Made by a program: the position numbers and the translations under genes
Notes under the pieces: model-generated
What the model was told of the DNA's origin: nothing
Seen by the model: the letters and a program-made list of their open reading frames with translations, nothing else
The model's database searches: none
Part shown: piece by piece, positions 23,546 through 34,597 of the stretch
Position numbering within the stretch: the stretch's first letter is position 1
Layout: every line of letters begins with the position of its first letter
Assembly: GCF_963678635.1 (NCBI RefSeq)
Contig: NW_026971453.1
Location: 86,870-150,869 of the forward strand
Length of the DNA: 64,000 nt
Origin: Symsagittifera roscoffensis
Lineage: Eukaryota > Xenacoelomorpha > Acoela > Convolutidae
Direction of reading: 5' to 3'

Positions 23546-24453
23546 TGTAACATTCGCCCGGAAGATACATATCGACGGATAACAAAACTAAGTCTTAAGA
23601 CGACTGGCTAACGTCTAAACAGAGCTTTGCATGCTTTTCACCGTCTCTACCAAGCCAGTACTTTTCGGTGGTCTTTCTAACATCGGGTCGACAAAAACGT
23701 TACTGTTCTCCGGCTTCGACCAGAACGCTCAAATTAACTTAATTACATGCAAATAGTGAGCTCATGGTTGGGTCTCAGTATCCCCAGACCACGAGGTCAC
23801 TCCTAAAAACAGGGTCACTACTTATTATATTACTATTGTTTTTGTTCAGTAGATAAAAATCATCATCTCCATCGAAGATGAATCAACCCTTTCCCCCAAC
23901 TCCTAGCTTCTCATCCTTATCAAAATGAATCTGGATATTAATTAAATTCAAGTCAGGACATGACAGGAAGCTAAAAGTTTATGCAACAGGATAAAAGTTC
24001 TAGTTCCTTTACCCTTCCGGATTGACGAATCCGCTGAATCAAGCTCGTTAATCTTGATTTCCTCCTAATCCGGAAGGCTGTCTCTTACCCTTCACCGTTG
24101 TTCGCAACGGCATTGCAACTATTGTAGCAGCACAATAGTTGCAACTCGGAACGTTCTCTGCTATGTTGTCGTTTTTTAATCTCGATTTTCGTCCTGTTCG
24201 CAATCGCAGATAAAGTTGTTGTGTTTTCTCTCTCGTTTTTTGTTAAAATGGCCGTTTCAGCATTTCTCAGAAATGTGACGTCATCATTCGAATTTTTGAA
24301 ATTTTAAAATACTAGAATATTCCAGCCCTCACCGTCTGGACAAACGTTCCAATAACGCTCTTAGTTCTTAAAAACCACCAATCCGGAAGGCTTACTGCTA
24401 AAATTCCGAATTCTGCAGAGATTGCATTTTTCCCTTTCTGGTCGAATGGCACA
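23546..24453 (-). repeat. 3' LTR of the giant element (908 bp)
   Basis: It runs from TGTAACATTCGCCCG (23546) to GGTCGAATGGCACA (24453) and is the same length as the LTR at 47143. I counted about 14 substitutions and no net indel between them. The pair CCTTCCGGATT ... AATCCGGAAGG (about 24018-24084) is perfect here and lightly mutated in the other LTR. A short purine tract (GGGGAG in sense, about 24456-24461) just outside its inner edge could be the polypurine tract. Confidence 0.93.
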
Positions 24454-25270
24454 TACTCCCCGGACAGTCCGGTCAATGTCCTCATTGAATCGCGCAATGT
24501 TCGTAAAATGGTTACAGTGTCATCGAACAGAATTTACAAAATGCACGAAATTACTTTTATCCACGTCACATCGACTCACTGCAGAATATAAATGGCATCA
24601 TCCTACATCATTATAGCCTTCAAATTCTTTCATTAATCTGCACATTGAGGATATAACCTAAGATAAAACATATTTTCTGACTTCCAGTGTCAATGTCCCG
24701 ATTAAAACTTCTTCTCTTAGATTTAAAAGGTGTTGGCTTGCAGGACAGTCCTGCCAACCAACAAGCTAAAATTATCCTATTATGCTTCTTCCCTTCGGAA
24801 ATCTTGCTTGTCATTGTCCTGTAATATTAAAACTAAGAAACTTTGTGGTTAGAAAGAACAATGAAACAATCTCCCTCTTCGAGAGATTACTCAAGCCTTC
24901 CACGTCACCACAAAGTGATCAGTCTTCCTAAGTGATTAAAAACAGTCATGCAGGCTGGAATAATTAAATATACTCTTCCCTTAAGCCTTTCTAAATAAAT
25001 AATAAGTGTCTCTAAAGCCACTTCTGCTAAAATCAAAATGCAAATTTACAAATGCAACAATTTCAAAACTCAACTAAATGTTTCAGTTTTCAATTACAAC
25101 TTGGTTGCTTGGTTTCTCACTTGAGTTTTTCACACACATAAAACAATTCTGAGTTTTAACTTTTCTTCATCACTCCTTTGTTCTCTTCTTTTTTCGTCGT
25201 TTAGAAGTTCTAAAACTTCTAAATTCTTCTAATTTTCTTTCTTGTTGCCTCTTGTTTTCTCGACCATTCA
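24454..25270 (-). other. 3' untranslated region of the giant element
   Basis: Non-coding sequence between the ORF3 stop and the 3' LTR, conserved in the older copy at 19926-20754. It contains the hairpin GCAGGAC-A-GTCCTGC at 24740-24754. The stem is kept in the older copy even though the loop base differs, which hints at an RNA structure. No open frame longer than about 60 codons is supported. Confidence 0.7.
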
Positions 25271-28200
25271 TCAATGTTCCATTTCTTCCTCCTGTGATAC
25301 TGACTCCGCACTTTCGGTTTCCGTGTCTTGTAGCACATCGTTGGCTATCCTGACGCTGTTGGAAGCCGTCCTCCAACACTTCTGCTCTTCTACCCTCTGT
25401 TTACAGCAAGGTAGGGGATCCACGTTGGATTCTCTGTTTCTGCAGAAACTGTTGTGGAGACATAACGTCACGTTTCTCTCCAAATCTTCTTTCAGCATCT
25501 CTGCCTTCTCATTTCCGCTACGCTCACTCGTCCTGGAAATTCTTTTCACGGCGGTGGTCACTGCATTCCGATGAGTCACGAAAGCTCGCTTGAAAGCCCC
25601 TGCTCCAATGTCCAGCTGATATTCACTCTGCCGTACACTCTGCCGTGCTTCGACATATGCTTTTTCGCATACTCGTACAACCATGCAGTCATGTTAGCTC
25701 TGAACCATGGCATCAATCGTTTTCTCGCCCATATCTTCTTCACTTCCATCGGAATGTTTAGAACTTTGCACATTGTCTCAAAAAGATCTAAATCTTTTAG
25801 ACAATCTAATTTCCGCAATTGTTCTCTCGTCGGCGCCTCCTGTCTATTATTTTCTCTCACATGAGCTTCCAGCCATCGTATCGCCATCATAACTCCCACT
25901 ATCACTATTGTTACGGGCTGTGATGAATCTGGTAAACCCATGGAGAGCAGCTCTCCAGAGTCCCAGATCAACATCAGATTACTACGCTTGGGATACCACC
26001 AGGTCTGCAGCAAGCAGTGGCAAGGAAACTCGTCATGCGTCAACATGATGCTCCTCCAATTACGTTTTCCCGAAGCTTCCAGCAATGGTTCCACTTCCAT
26101 CATCACTCGGTGGATTTCATCATTCTCATCTACTGCATTGTAATCTGTGACAGTTGATCCTCTCTGTTTCTGTTTTTCGAAGTCACTGAAGTTCCCGCTC
26201 ACATATCCCATGAATTTCTTTCCTAGTATCGACTCCAACTCTTCTTTGGTTCTCTCTGGAATTGCTGAGAACATCTTACATAGTAACTCGTAAGACTTTT
26301 CAGACATTCTCGCCAATCTCACACACTTCGGCACTGAGAAGGCTTGATCCACAATCGTTCTTGTACTCTTCACGTCCACAGCTACAAAATGTACAGGATA
26401 CCTGCTCTTGCACATTGGAGCCAACGTTGAACCCACCAAATATCGTGCTCCTGATGGTCTACAATAAGTTTCGCTGTGTCTGATGTTTATCTCTGTTTCG
26501 ATTGCTTCCCTCCATTTTCCTAGATATTTCTGCTCAGTCTGCAGAACTCCTGGAAATACTTCTACGCTGATGGCTGTGACCATCTCATGTTTCTGTTCTA
26601 GATTCAATACTGACTCTAAAGAACCAAACATGCTGTAGAATCCTAGTGCAGTCACTAGATTCACATCGGTTCCTCCATGGCAATCTGCTATCAGTTCCGT
26701 CTCCGTTCTTGCTTTCATCACTACATTTCCAAACAATACTGTCAATTGCTTGTGTTGTTTCTCCAGGGTTTTCACACCGTCTAGACCTCCACAAACATGA
26801 CCCTCCAGTCCACAGACTTCCGCCAGACAGCTACCAGGTTTGACCCAGTCTTCCGGTCCCCAGCCAGGCAACTCCACTTTATCTTCTCCGTTGCTCTTAG
26901 AGGCTGTTATCATCACATTATATATGATGTTGAGGTCACGCAGGTTACAGTCTGCATTCAGTTCCCTCTGTACGTCTTGTGTCGCCCGTAATATTGAGTC
27001 AGCGTTGGGACTAGGACACCATGATGGCCTCATCAATTCCCACACTGCCATCAAGCTCGTTCTCAGTAATTCATCTGAGAATCCCAACCCAAACTCCACT
27101 CTCTTGTCGGATTTTGGTACTGAAGGTGCAGTCACCTCTTCTTCCAAGACCAATCCAAATTTGGCCTGTGGATTGTTAACGCTCTTAATCGTTACAATTC
27201 TGGACGTCCAGAATCTTAGTATCACCGCCTGCTCATAATCAAAGAAGCAATCGCGTATGTCTTCACTCAGGAAAGGATTGTACGCTATCCCTATAATCCC
27301 GGATACGTAGCTATATGACTTCTTCTTGATCGGTCCACAGTACTCACTGGATTTCGGCAATGCTCCCATAGATTCTTTAGTGAGTCTCTTGTTTGAGAAT
27401 CTCCTGATCTCGTCTATCTTTTTCATGGGTTCCAATTCTTCAGGTTCTTTCATGTTTACCCTCATCGGTTTACTTTGCTGCATATCCAGCATTGCTAGTA
27501 AGAACAAGGCTTTCGTTCGCTCATCGCCTTCCCTCAACATTTTAACACAAGTGTTTAATGCAGGTACTGAAATCTGCTCTATCAGGAATCGAATGAAACA
27601 GAGAGCGTCTCTCCGCTTCGCACACGCTACTGCTGCTCCCTCCTGGACTATCAGATCCCACAGATTCGTCATAAGGAAAACTTTTTCCTCCTTTGATCTC
27701 TTCCTTTCTTCTGAATCATATTCTTCGCGAGTCAGTCCCATCATGCACCAGGCGAATCTGAGTTGTAACTCTGTCCTTACGTAAGGTACTGCCACGAGAG
27801 CATGTCTTCTTGGCGTAGTCCTCATTTCTTCTTCGAAATACCTCAATACTACTGCTTTCCATGGAAGGCTCACTAACTGCTCGATTGTTTCCGCCTGTAT
27901 GTCAGACGACGCCAAAGTTCCATACGCCTTCTGCTTGAGGGTGGTGCCTTGCAACATCATTTTCAGATAACCCTCCATGGCTTTTTCGTCTTCCAGGGCC
28001 ATTACATACCCTCTAGCCGAGTTTCGGTATTCCAACATCTCCATGTATCCACCAGTGGGTTCCTCTATCGACACTGTCTCCGACACGGTTAGTCGGTTGT
28101 ATTCCACTGGTGTTAGTTGTCCTGCAACACTTCCCTTTCCATGGTTCATGGGAGATGGCTTGAAGTCCCTCATTTTGCTCTCTCCACATTGGCTGAGTAT

Positions 28201-29951
28201 CTCCATTTCTAACGTTGCTCCAGTCAGAGTGCGGTCACTCCTTTTGGATTTATAACCGGTTGACTTTATCCCCGCCATGAGAATGGGTGGCACCATCGCT
28301 ATATCGGTTAATATTCTATCTGTGCCAGACAATTGATAATCACCTTGTCCCAAATCCATGACCTCCTCGACTCGTTTTCTTTTCGCTGAGTTACCAGCTT
28401 TCATCGATATTTCTGAATCCACTTTCGTCTTTCCAATTCTCCTCGGCATCACTCTGCTGCCTAACTTCATTTTCATCGCATTGATTTTATCAATCACCAT
28501 TTTCGATCGCATCGTCCCTCTCCTGGTTCTTGACAGGTACACCACCTCTCCTTCATCGTCCTGCGGTGTCATCTTGATGGGAGAATTCGCTTCACTCTCA
28601 TCAGTGGCTGAGTCGATCAATAACTCACTCCGTCTCCCTTCACACTCATCAAGCTTGTCAAGTACTTCTCTCATCAAGGGTTGATTGAGACCTGTTTTGA
28701 GGATGGACTGGGTCCCATAGCTCTGAATCACGGTCCAGACTTCTTCCATAAACGCCACTCTGTCCAGCTTACATACCGTCCTACTCTCGTGGTCTCGGTG
28801 ATGTACTTCCCATGCTTCTTCGGGCAGCGTTCCTAAGAAAGGTAATCTGGCTGAGGCCTCTATTCTTCTCCTCCGCGGTGATTCCATGAGGATTCTCTGG
28901 TCGTTATTTCTTGAATTGCCAGGAGAGCTGCTCTCCGGCAAATTCCGTTTCATTTCCTCAAAGGCTGACGGAGGCTCCAGTGTCGAGATGCCTTCATCCG
29001 CTGGCTCAGTCGTTTCCAACATGTCTGCATTATTCTCAAGATCACTGAAAATATTGAAATCCAGGCTGGATGTTCCTCCGGTCGATGCCCTGTCGTCTTC
29101 CCCACCAGCTTGATCCTGTTGCATGGGTTCTTCAGTCTGACGACTTCCACCCTGTCCGTCATCTCCTTCCGACTTATCCTTGTTCGAGCTCGATGGTCCT
29201 TGTTCGTCATTGTCGGCTTCTTCTTGGAATCTCGGTATGAGCAATGTACCGGCCGATTTATCTTCCTCTTCTCCATGGACTACTTTGATTTCTTCGCAGC
29301 CGAAGGGTGCTAGGAAGGTTCTCGTCTGCAATATTCCTCCCACTTTCATCTCCTTTTTCACACTGGTCAGGATTAATGAGGCTTCAGGCAATTCTGTCCT
29401 GCCTCTCATTCTCATCGGAGCTAAGCTTCTGTTTTCGCTTCTGTCCTTTCCATTCCTCATCAAATCTTCCAGGCTTGGGAGTAGCGGCGTTGCTTATTCG
29501 CCTTCTCGTCGCTTGATCCGTGTATGCAAATAGTGTGTACTGTAACACGGCGGCATTTCTCCCTACGAAGTATGGATCCATCGTTCCCACGAAATTCCCT
29601 ATTCTCCTTTCATTGGTTTTGAATGCTCTCAACCTAGGAGTTTGTACCACGGAGACTGCTCCGAGCAACATCCTTCTTATTATAGGGAGTTCAGGGATTG
29701 CCTCCGGTAGCTTCTTGTAATCGCCCCAGTCCTTCGTTTCTTCTCTCACCTTGTGGTATGCTGCAGTGAGACGAGGCACTCTGGTTATTTCACCATTCGT
29801 TTTGTCATAGGGTCTCAGATTCCAAAGCTTTGGAAACACCTCGATGTGTCCTCTTTCTACTTCTCCCATGCGGTCACGGAAGTGATCGTCAAAATTGATG
29901 ATCGTCATTTCTGGCTCTGATATCTTCGCAAACAACAGATCTTCACTCATG
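25271..29951 (-). CDS. ORF3 of the giant element, very large protein of unknown function (frame-broken)
   Basis: A first ATG at 29951 lies 21 bases after the ORF2 stop. About 190 codons run to 29384 and overlap a second frame that is open from about 29463 to 25576 (about 1,290 codons). A third frame (25684-25271) supplies the last 110 or so residues. The total is about 1,500 residues. I recognise no domain. The visible parts are an acidic, Ser/Gln-rich low-complexity stretch over roughly residues 60-250 of the long frame, several Arg/Lys clusters, and a long ordinary globular region with many Cys and Trp. There is no signal peptide or convincing transmembrane helix, so an envelope protein is not supported. 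The break near 25620 is a small insertion, because the older copy at 19488-19925 reads straight through. Whether the first junction is a frameshift site, an indel or two proteins is open. Confidence 0.75.
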
Positions 29952-29972
29952 AGTTCCCGCAATGTGTTCTGC

Positions 29973-32900
29973 TCACACCAGTTCAGTGTACGCACCACGC
30001 ACCAACCTCCTATATGCTTCCACTTTAACGTCAGGGAACGCAAACGTGACTGCTGGTCCATAGATCACTGTCACGAACTCCGTGACTCCTCTGATCAGCG
30101 CCAAGGGATCGGTTCTCATAGCTAAGCTCAAATCTGTTAATAGCGGCATGCCTCCAACATGTCGTCTAACATCTTCCTCTCTTTCAATTGTCTCGTCTTC
30201 TCCGGTTCCAAAGCGATTTTGCTGTAAGAGATACTGGATAAGAGTGTGTCTCAGGTCTCTTATTTTGTTCCACGAGTCCGTGGATTTCTTCATATCCAGA
30301 TTCCTCACTCTCTCTTTCATCTGCTCTGGACAACGTGCCAGTTTCAGTAGTCCTCCCAAGTTTCCGTGGGTTATTGCGATCAATGTCAGAAGTCCGTCTA
30401 GTCGCAGGTTCTGTATTCCATCCGTAAGCAGTATCGCCGGTCCTTTCACGAAACTCTCCGCTCCGAATGTCACGAACAAGGCTATTAATTCCACTATCGA
30501 TACTCTCACTACTGCTTGGAGGAATTCCTTTATCAAATAGTGCGAGACTTTCGGGTAAACTTTTGCCGAGAAGGACGCGGTCCATCCGGCTCCCAACCCT
30601 TCTAGCATGCTGTCTGTCCTTTCAAATCCCTCCTGTCCCTTCACTTCCTGAGTCCAGAAGGTTTCCAGAGTAATCTGACACATTCTGTTCACAAACTCAG
30701 CGGTCTTTTCTCCGGCATTTTCCGCCAGGTTCACCTCCTTCAACAAGTAGGCATGTATCTTCGTGATCGTTACGGGGCCTTGCTGAAAAGCATCTGCACC
30801 CAATGCCGCTACTCTGGGATTCAGGTGTAGCCACTGGTTGGCTTCCGGTTTGGTTCTCAGAACCATCGCCTCCAGATGAGCTCTCGTCTCTAGTGAATTT
30901 TTTCTTCTTGTGTCTTCACTCGCCACTTCCATTGCTCGGAACCATAAGTCGTTGGACATTGCCGTGATCACTCGATGGTCGTCGTCTATTCCCGGTTTCA
31001 GTTTGAGTTGCCGACTGAAGTTGGACAGTTCCAACCCCAGCACTTCGTCCAACACTAACATGTGTAGCGCGTGGTCCTTGAATCCTCTCATCGCGTTTGA
31101 GATATCTGACCATACTGCAGGCAGTTCAGCCTTAAGTGGCCTCAGGTTCTCCAATTCTATCATGCGATTCGGGGCCGATATGATCACATCATATTTTCCT
31201 TCCGAAAGTAAGGCTACCATTGCATACACAAACTTCAGTCCATCCGGGAGATGTGCATATCCCGGAGACAACGCGAATACTACTCTCAACGCCACTTTAT
31301 TGAATGACCCCTCCTTCGTTGCATCCACCACTTCACCCATCGACTCTAGGATGTCTTTTATTGCTGGCCATACTGCGTTTTCTGCTGTTGCAGGATCTCT
31401 GAGCCTGCTCAGAAAACCTCTACTGTGTAGATGGTCATTGATGCCAGCAAACACAATCGTAATTGGGTTCATGTCTGTCTGCCTTTGTACCCATATAGCC
31501 AAAGACACTGATTGCAATAGGTCTAGGTCAACCGCAGCCAACATTATGACGTCCGGCCAAAACAAAGACTTGGAGGTGTACACGAACTCTGAATTCGCTA
31601 CTACCATGATTTTGGCCTTCCTCATCTCTGCTTTGTCATAGGCGGCGAAGATGGTCTCATCTTTCTTTATCGCTGTCAATCCGCCATATCTCTGGGCATC
31701 ACCATCTTGGTTCACTAGTTTTGGGTACACTCTCTCCTTCACACGACCAGGTGGTGTCGTCAGCTGCCTAAATATCTTCACGTGTTGTCCAATCGGCGCT
31801 CTCGCCGTCAGGAATCTTCCTGGTCTCTCTTCACGATTCCCCTCATCATGGTTCAATCTCACATCTTGCAACGGTCTCGCATTCACTGGTCCCATCGTGT
31901 TGTTAGAGGGCAGTCCCTCCAAATCAGCAAATATCAAGGCCGTCGTGGAGCTGAAATTTATGCTAGCGGCTATCAACCAGTCTACGCCGGTTATCGAGTA
32001 CAATCTGCTGACGGATAGCGTCGCTCCATTCAACATCCTCCTTGCATCTTCGATGAAGCTTACTCTCTGGAGATCCAGCTTCATTAGTTCGTCTTTGTAT
32101 ATATGCCAAGGAGACAGTATGGACCTCGACCACAACAATGAGCCTCTGCTCGGTCTTTCCTCTCGACTGGTACTCGTCGTCTCCGATCTAGTGTCCGATC
32201 TAGATGTGCCGGCTACTTCTTCGATTGGTTGGTTGACAGGTCCTATCCTTCTCCTAGGATGAATTGTTCTCCTCATCGGTGCTTCTCCCAACCGATCCTG
32301 CACGTCTGTTCTTCGACCTGGTTCGCTGGAGCTTTGTTGTCGGTAATTCGTGACGGCTGGGACCGTACCCAGGCGTGTTTCCAGGCTAGGAGGCACAAAG
32401 GTGGTAATTACCGCATCACTCGCCGTTCCCTCTTCCTTCAGCACTCCTGTGTCAAAGAGTTCTGCTTCCAGCTCCTCCAACCGTTCTTGGAAGACTCGAT
32501 TCAACCAAGCTTGTCCTTCGATACTGTCGAAGTGGATGCCATCCGTGGTCAGTCTGGCCTGATCCATGGCTCTCAACTCATGTTCAATGTCCATGAGGAT
32601 CATCCTTCCGGCATTTCGATTTGCTAGGTTCCTCAAGATGTTGTTCCATCTCATGACTCCCTCGTTGTGCCTCCTTCCTGATGCTGTCAGGCTTCTCGTA
32701 TTCATTGGCACAGTGCAAACGGTCAGTACCGCGCAACTGAACTTCTGCCAGAGGGTAGTGAACAAACACACCATCATTGACTCCCACAGTGCTTCCTGCT
32801 CGTCTGATCCTCTGGAGATATCATTCGTCCCAACTAAGATCATCACATTGGGAATCTTCCCTGGATTCATCAGTTCCACCATCCGATATAACTGGGCTAT

Positions 32901-34202
32901 CGTCGCACCTCCCAAGGCCATCACCGTGGTGACCCACGAGGTCCTCAAATTCGACAGCACTCTGACTAAACTGTCTCCCAATATCAGGTGAGATGTCCCG
33001 AGTGGTGGTTGCTGCAGGTTCACAGCCGGGCTCCAGGTAGCTCGATTGAAGCAGGCCCTCGGATCTGTCTCCGGAACTCCCTTGAAATTATACTTCAATT
33101 GATTATTCTTCTGCACGTCTATTACACGAGACACTTTCTTCGCTGGCATCTTTCGTACTTTCCTCTCTGGGATTCTCGAGCTCCTCATGAGTGGTGTCAC
33201 GTTACTTATCCCTTGTCTGATCACGGTCTGGGAGAGTTGTACTCTGCCCGTATCGTCAATCGTTCCATAGGGTGCAGTCACCCCGGAACCTGGCGCATTC
33301 TTGTTAGCGGCCAGTCGTCCAGCTGTCTCTATCAGCTTCCTCACTGTCTGCTCTACGACGGGATTACCCAAGGTGTCGCTAGGATCCGGGATCGTTACTC
33401 GATTTGTCTCTGCTGGAGGTCGCGTCTCCGTTGTTTGACTCATTTCTCGAGGCGTCAAGAGCTCCATCGGGGACTGCCCACGAGGAATATCCCTTGCAGG
33501 TATCACCTTCTCCACGGCCGTTGTCAACGCCACCTGCTCCGATCGCTCTTTGTATTCCTGCCTTAAGCGTTCGATCTCTTGACCCTGATTTTTGTTGCAG
33601 TCTTCAAACAACTTTCTCCACATGTCCCGATCTTCCTCCATCTGGAGCATGCTTCTGGTCATCTCGTCCAGCTCCTTCTTCGTACTTCTCAGCTGATCGT
33701 TCATCTCGTCCAGATCTTGTATGGTTTGGTTCGTCTGAACCTTCTGTGTTACTTTCGCCCTTTTTGGTGGCACAGCTGCTCTAAGTGGTGAACCAGACGA
33801 GGTCGCCTCGCTGTTCATCTCCTGATGCATTCTCGTCAACCCAGGTTTAGGCTTAGAGGGCATTGGCATCTCACCTGGTTGGTAAGTCCTAGAACTTCCC
33901 AATCCAGGCTCATTCGCCAAGCCACTCCCTGAGAGAGCCCCGTTTCTCCACCTCATCACTCTCATGTTTGGGCGGTCTAGTACTCCTCTTTCTCCATATG
34001 CTGCCATCAACAGGACTTCCGTGGGGCGGTCCCCACGGTTGTCGTGCCCCAAGATGTTGATCAGGGCGGTCAGCAACATGACCACCTCTGGGTCCTCCAG
34101 AGCGAAGTCTCGTTCGATCAGCCGACGATAGATCGCATCTACCATCGGTCCTACATATGCCTCTGCCAGGTCCATCAATTCATCCAGGTTGAAATTGTCC
34201 AT
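29973..34202 (-). CDS. ORF2 of the giant element: coiled coil plus tandem SGNH-hydrolase-like domains
   Basis: An uninterrupted frame of 1,409 codons from the ATG at 34202. Residues 150-225 form a charged coiled coil. Residues about 403-570 have all SGNH/GDSL hydrolase blocks: ILGDSLVR (Ser411), GGAT (431-434), VGTND (457-461) and DGIH (Asp554, His557). Residues about 865-1085 repeat the layout in degenerate form: VVANSEF (Ser871 kept, GDS lost), AGIND (919-923) and DDDH (1073-1076). The C-terminal 300 residues are helical and unassigned. SGNH enzymes cleave acyl esters, often acetyl groups, from sugars, lipids or proteins; the substrate here is unknown. There is no signal peptide, so an intracellular or particle-associated role is inferred. 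The 396-bp gap before it and the 21-bp gap after it suggest separate translation of ORF1, ORF2 and ORF3. Confidence 0.85.
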   Translation of the reverse strand: MDNFNLDELMDLAEAYVGPMVDAIYRRLIERDFALEDPEVVMLLTALINILGHDNRGDRPTEVLLMAAYGERGVLDRPNMRVMRWRNGALSGSGLANEPGLGSSRTYQPGEMPMPSKPKPGLTRMHQEMNSEATSSGSPLRAAVPPKRAKVTQKVQTNQTIQDLDEMNDQLRSTKKELDEMTRSMLQMEEDRDMWRKLFEDCNKNQGQEIERLRQEYKERSEQVALTTAVEKVIPARDIPRGQSPMELLTPREMSQTTETRPPAETNRVTIPDPSDTLGNPVVEQTVRKLIETAGRLAANKNAPGSGVTAPYGTIDDTGRVQLSQTVIRQGISNVTPLMRSSRIPERKVRKMPAKKVSRVIDVQKNNQLKYNFKGVPETDPRACFNRATWSPAVNLQQPPLGTSHLILGDSLVRVLSNLRTSWVTTVMALGGATIAQLYRMVELMNPGKIPNVMILVGTNDISRGSDEQEALWESMMVCLFTTLWQKFSCAVLTVCTVPMNTRSLTASGRRHNEGVMRWNNILRNLANRNAGRMILMDIEHELRAMDQARLTTDGIHFDSIEGQAWLNRVFQERLEELEAELFDTGVLKEEGTASDAVITTFVPPSLETRLGTVPAVTNYRQQSSSEPGRRTDVQDRLGEAPMRRTIHPRRRIGPVNQPIEEVAGTSRSDTRSETTSTSREERPSRGSLLWSRSILSPWHIYKDELMKLDLQRVSFIEDARRMLNGATLSVSRLYSITGVDWLIAASINFSSTTALIFADLEGLPSNNTMGPVNARPLQDVRLNHDEGNREERPGRFLTARAPIGQHVKIFRQLTTPPGRVKERVYPKLVNQDGDAQRYGGLTAIKKDETIFAAYDKAEMRKAKIMVVANSEFVYTSKSLFWPDVIMLAAVDLDLLQSVSLAIWVQRQTDMNPITIVFAGINDHLHSRGFLSRLRDPATAENAVWPAIKDILESMGEVVDATKEGSFNKVALRVVFALSPGYAHLPDGLKFVYAMVALLSEGKYDVIISAPNRMIELENLRPLKAELPAVWSDISNAMRGFKDHALHMLVLDEVLGLELSNFSRQLKLKPGIDDDHRVITAMSNDLWFRAMEVASEDTRRKNSLETRAHLEAMVLRTKPEANQWLHLNPRVAALGADAFQQGPVTITKIHAYLLKEVNLAENAGEKTAEFVNRMCQITLETFWTQEVKGQEGFERTDSMLEGLGAGWTASFSAKVYPKVSHYLIKEFLQAVVRVSIVELIALFVTFGAESFVKGPAILLTDGIQNLRLDGLLTLIAITHGNLGGLLKLARCPEQMKERVRNLDMKKSTDSWNKIRDLRHTLIQYLLQQNRFGTGEDETIEREEDVRRHVGGMPLLTDLSLAMRTDPLALIRGVTEFVTVIYGPAVTFAFPDVKVEAYRRLVRGAYTELV
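30948..31610 (-). other. SGNH-like domain 2 (degenerate) within ORF2
   Basis: Domain-level entry. A second, diverged run of the same blocks: ANS in place of GDS, then FAGINDH and a D.DH motif. It is preceded by the same beta-strand/helix pattern as domain 1. It looks like an internal duplication that lost the glycine and aspartate around the nucleophile. Activity is doubtful. Confidence 0.6.
32493..32996 (-). other. SGNH hydrolase domain 1 (catalytic residues present) within ORF2
   Basis: Domain-level entry. The nucleophile block GDS, the GG oxyanion block, the GTND block and the C-terminal D..H pair occur in the canonical order and spacing of the SGNH superfamily, so an active esterase fold is plausible. 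Confidence 0.85.
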
Positions 34203-34597
34203 TCTATTCTTTTCAAGTTTGATTTGATTCGATTCTTTGACTCAAGTGAGTAATTTAAATGATCAATCAGGATCTAGAAAAGAAATCACGAATGTCACAC
34301 TTGTCAGTTTCACCTTAACATATATCGTTAAAATTTGCTTAAAACAGTTCAGATAAAAAGATATTTATCCTAAAATTTATTAAAATCAATTGCTTTCTAA
34401 AATTTTGGAATTCGACCTAAGATTGGACAGTCCAAACTTTGGATCTATTCCCAAGATCGTCATCTAGTTGTTCATGGTCACTAACCCCTACTTAACCATG
34501 ATCTTAATAACCTAACACATAACATAACATAACATAACACACATATCACACATTACATACAACTTAGTCTTTGGCCTAACACTCTCTCGCACATCAC
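34203..34597 (-). other. ORF1-ORF2 spacer of the giant element
   Basis: A 395-bp non-coding gap, AT-rich compared with the ORFs on both sides. It contains a short run of (ATAAC)n-like repeats at about 34514-34538 (CATAACATAACATAAC). It could hold a subgenomic promoter, a splice acceptor or an internal ribosome entry region for ORF2, but no defined signal is visible. Confidence 0.5.

Noticed and set aside
25271-29951. ORF3 as a retroviral envelope gene
   Set aside because: No signal peptide, no convincing transmembrane helix, no furin-like site in a surface-protein context; the hydrophobic run near VTIVIVGVMMAI is too short and isolated.
25240-34250. Many plus-strand open frames of 60-240 codons opposite ORF2 and ORF3
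   Set aside because: They are antisense shadows of long real frames, without motifs or conserved starts.
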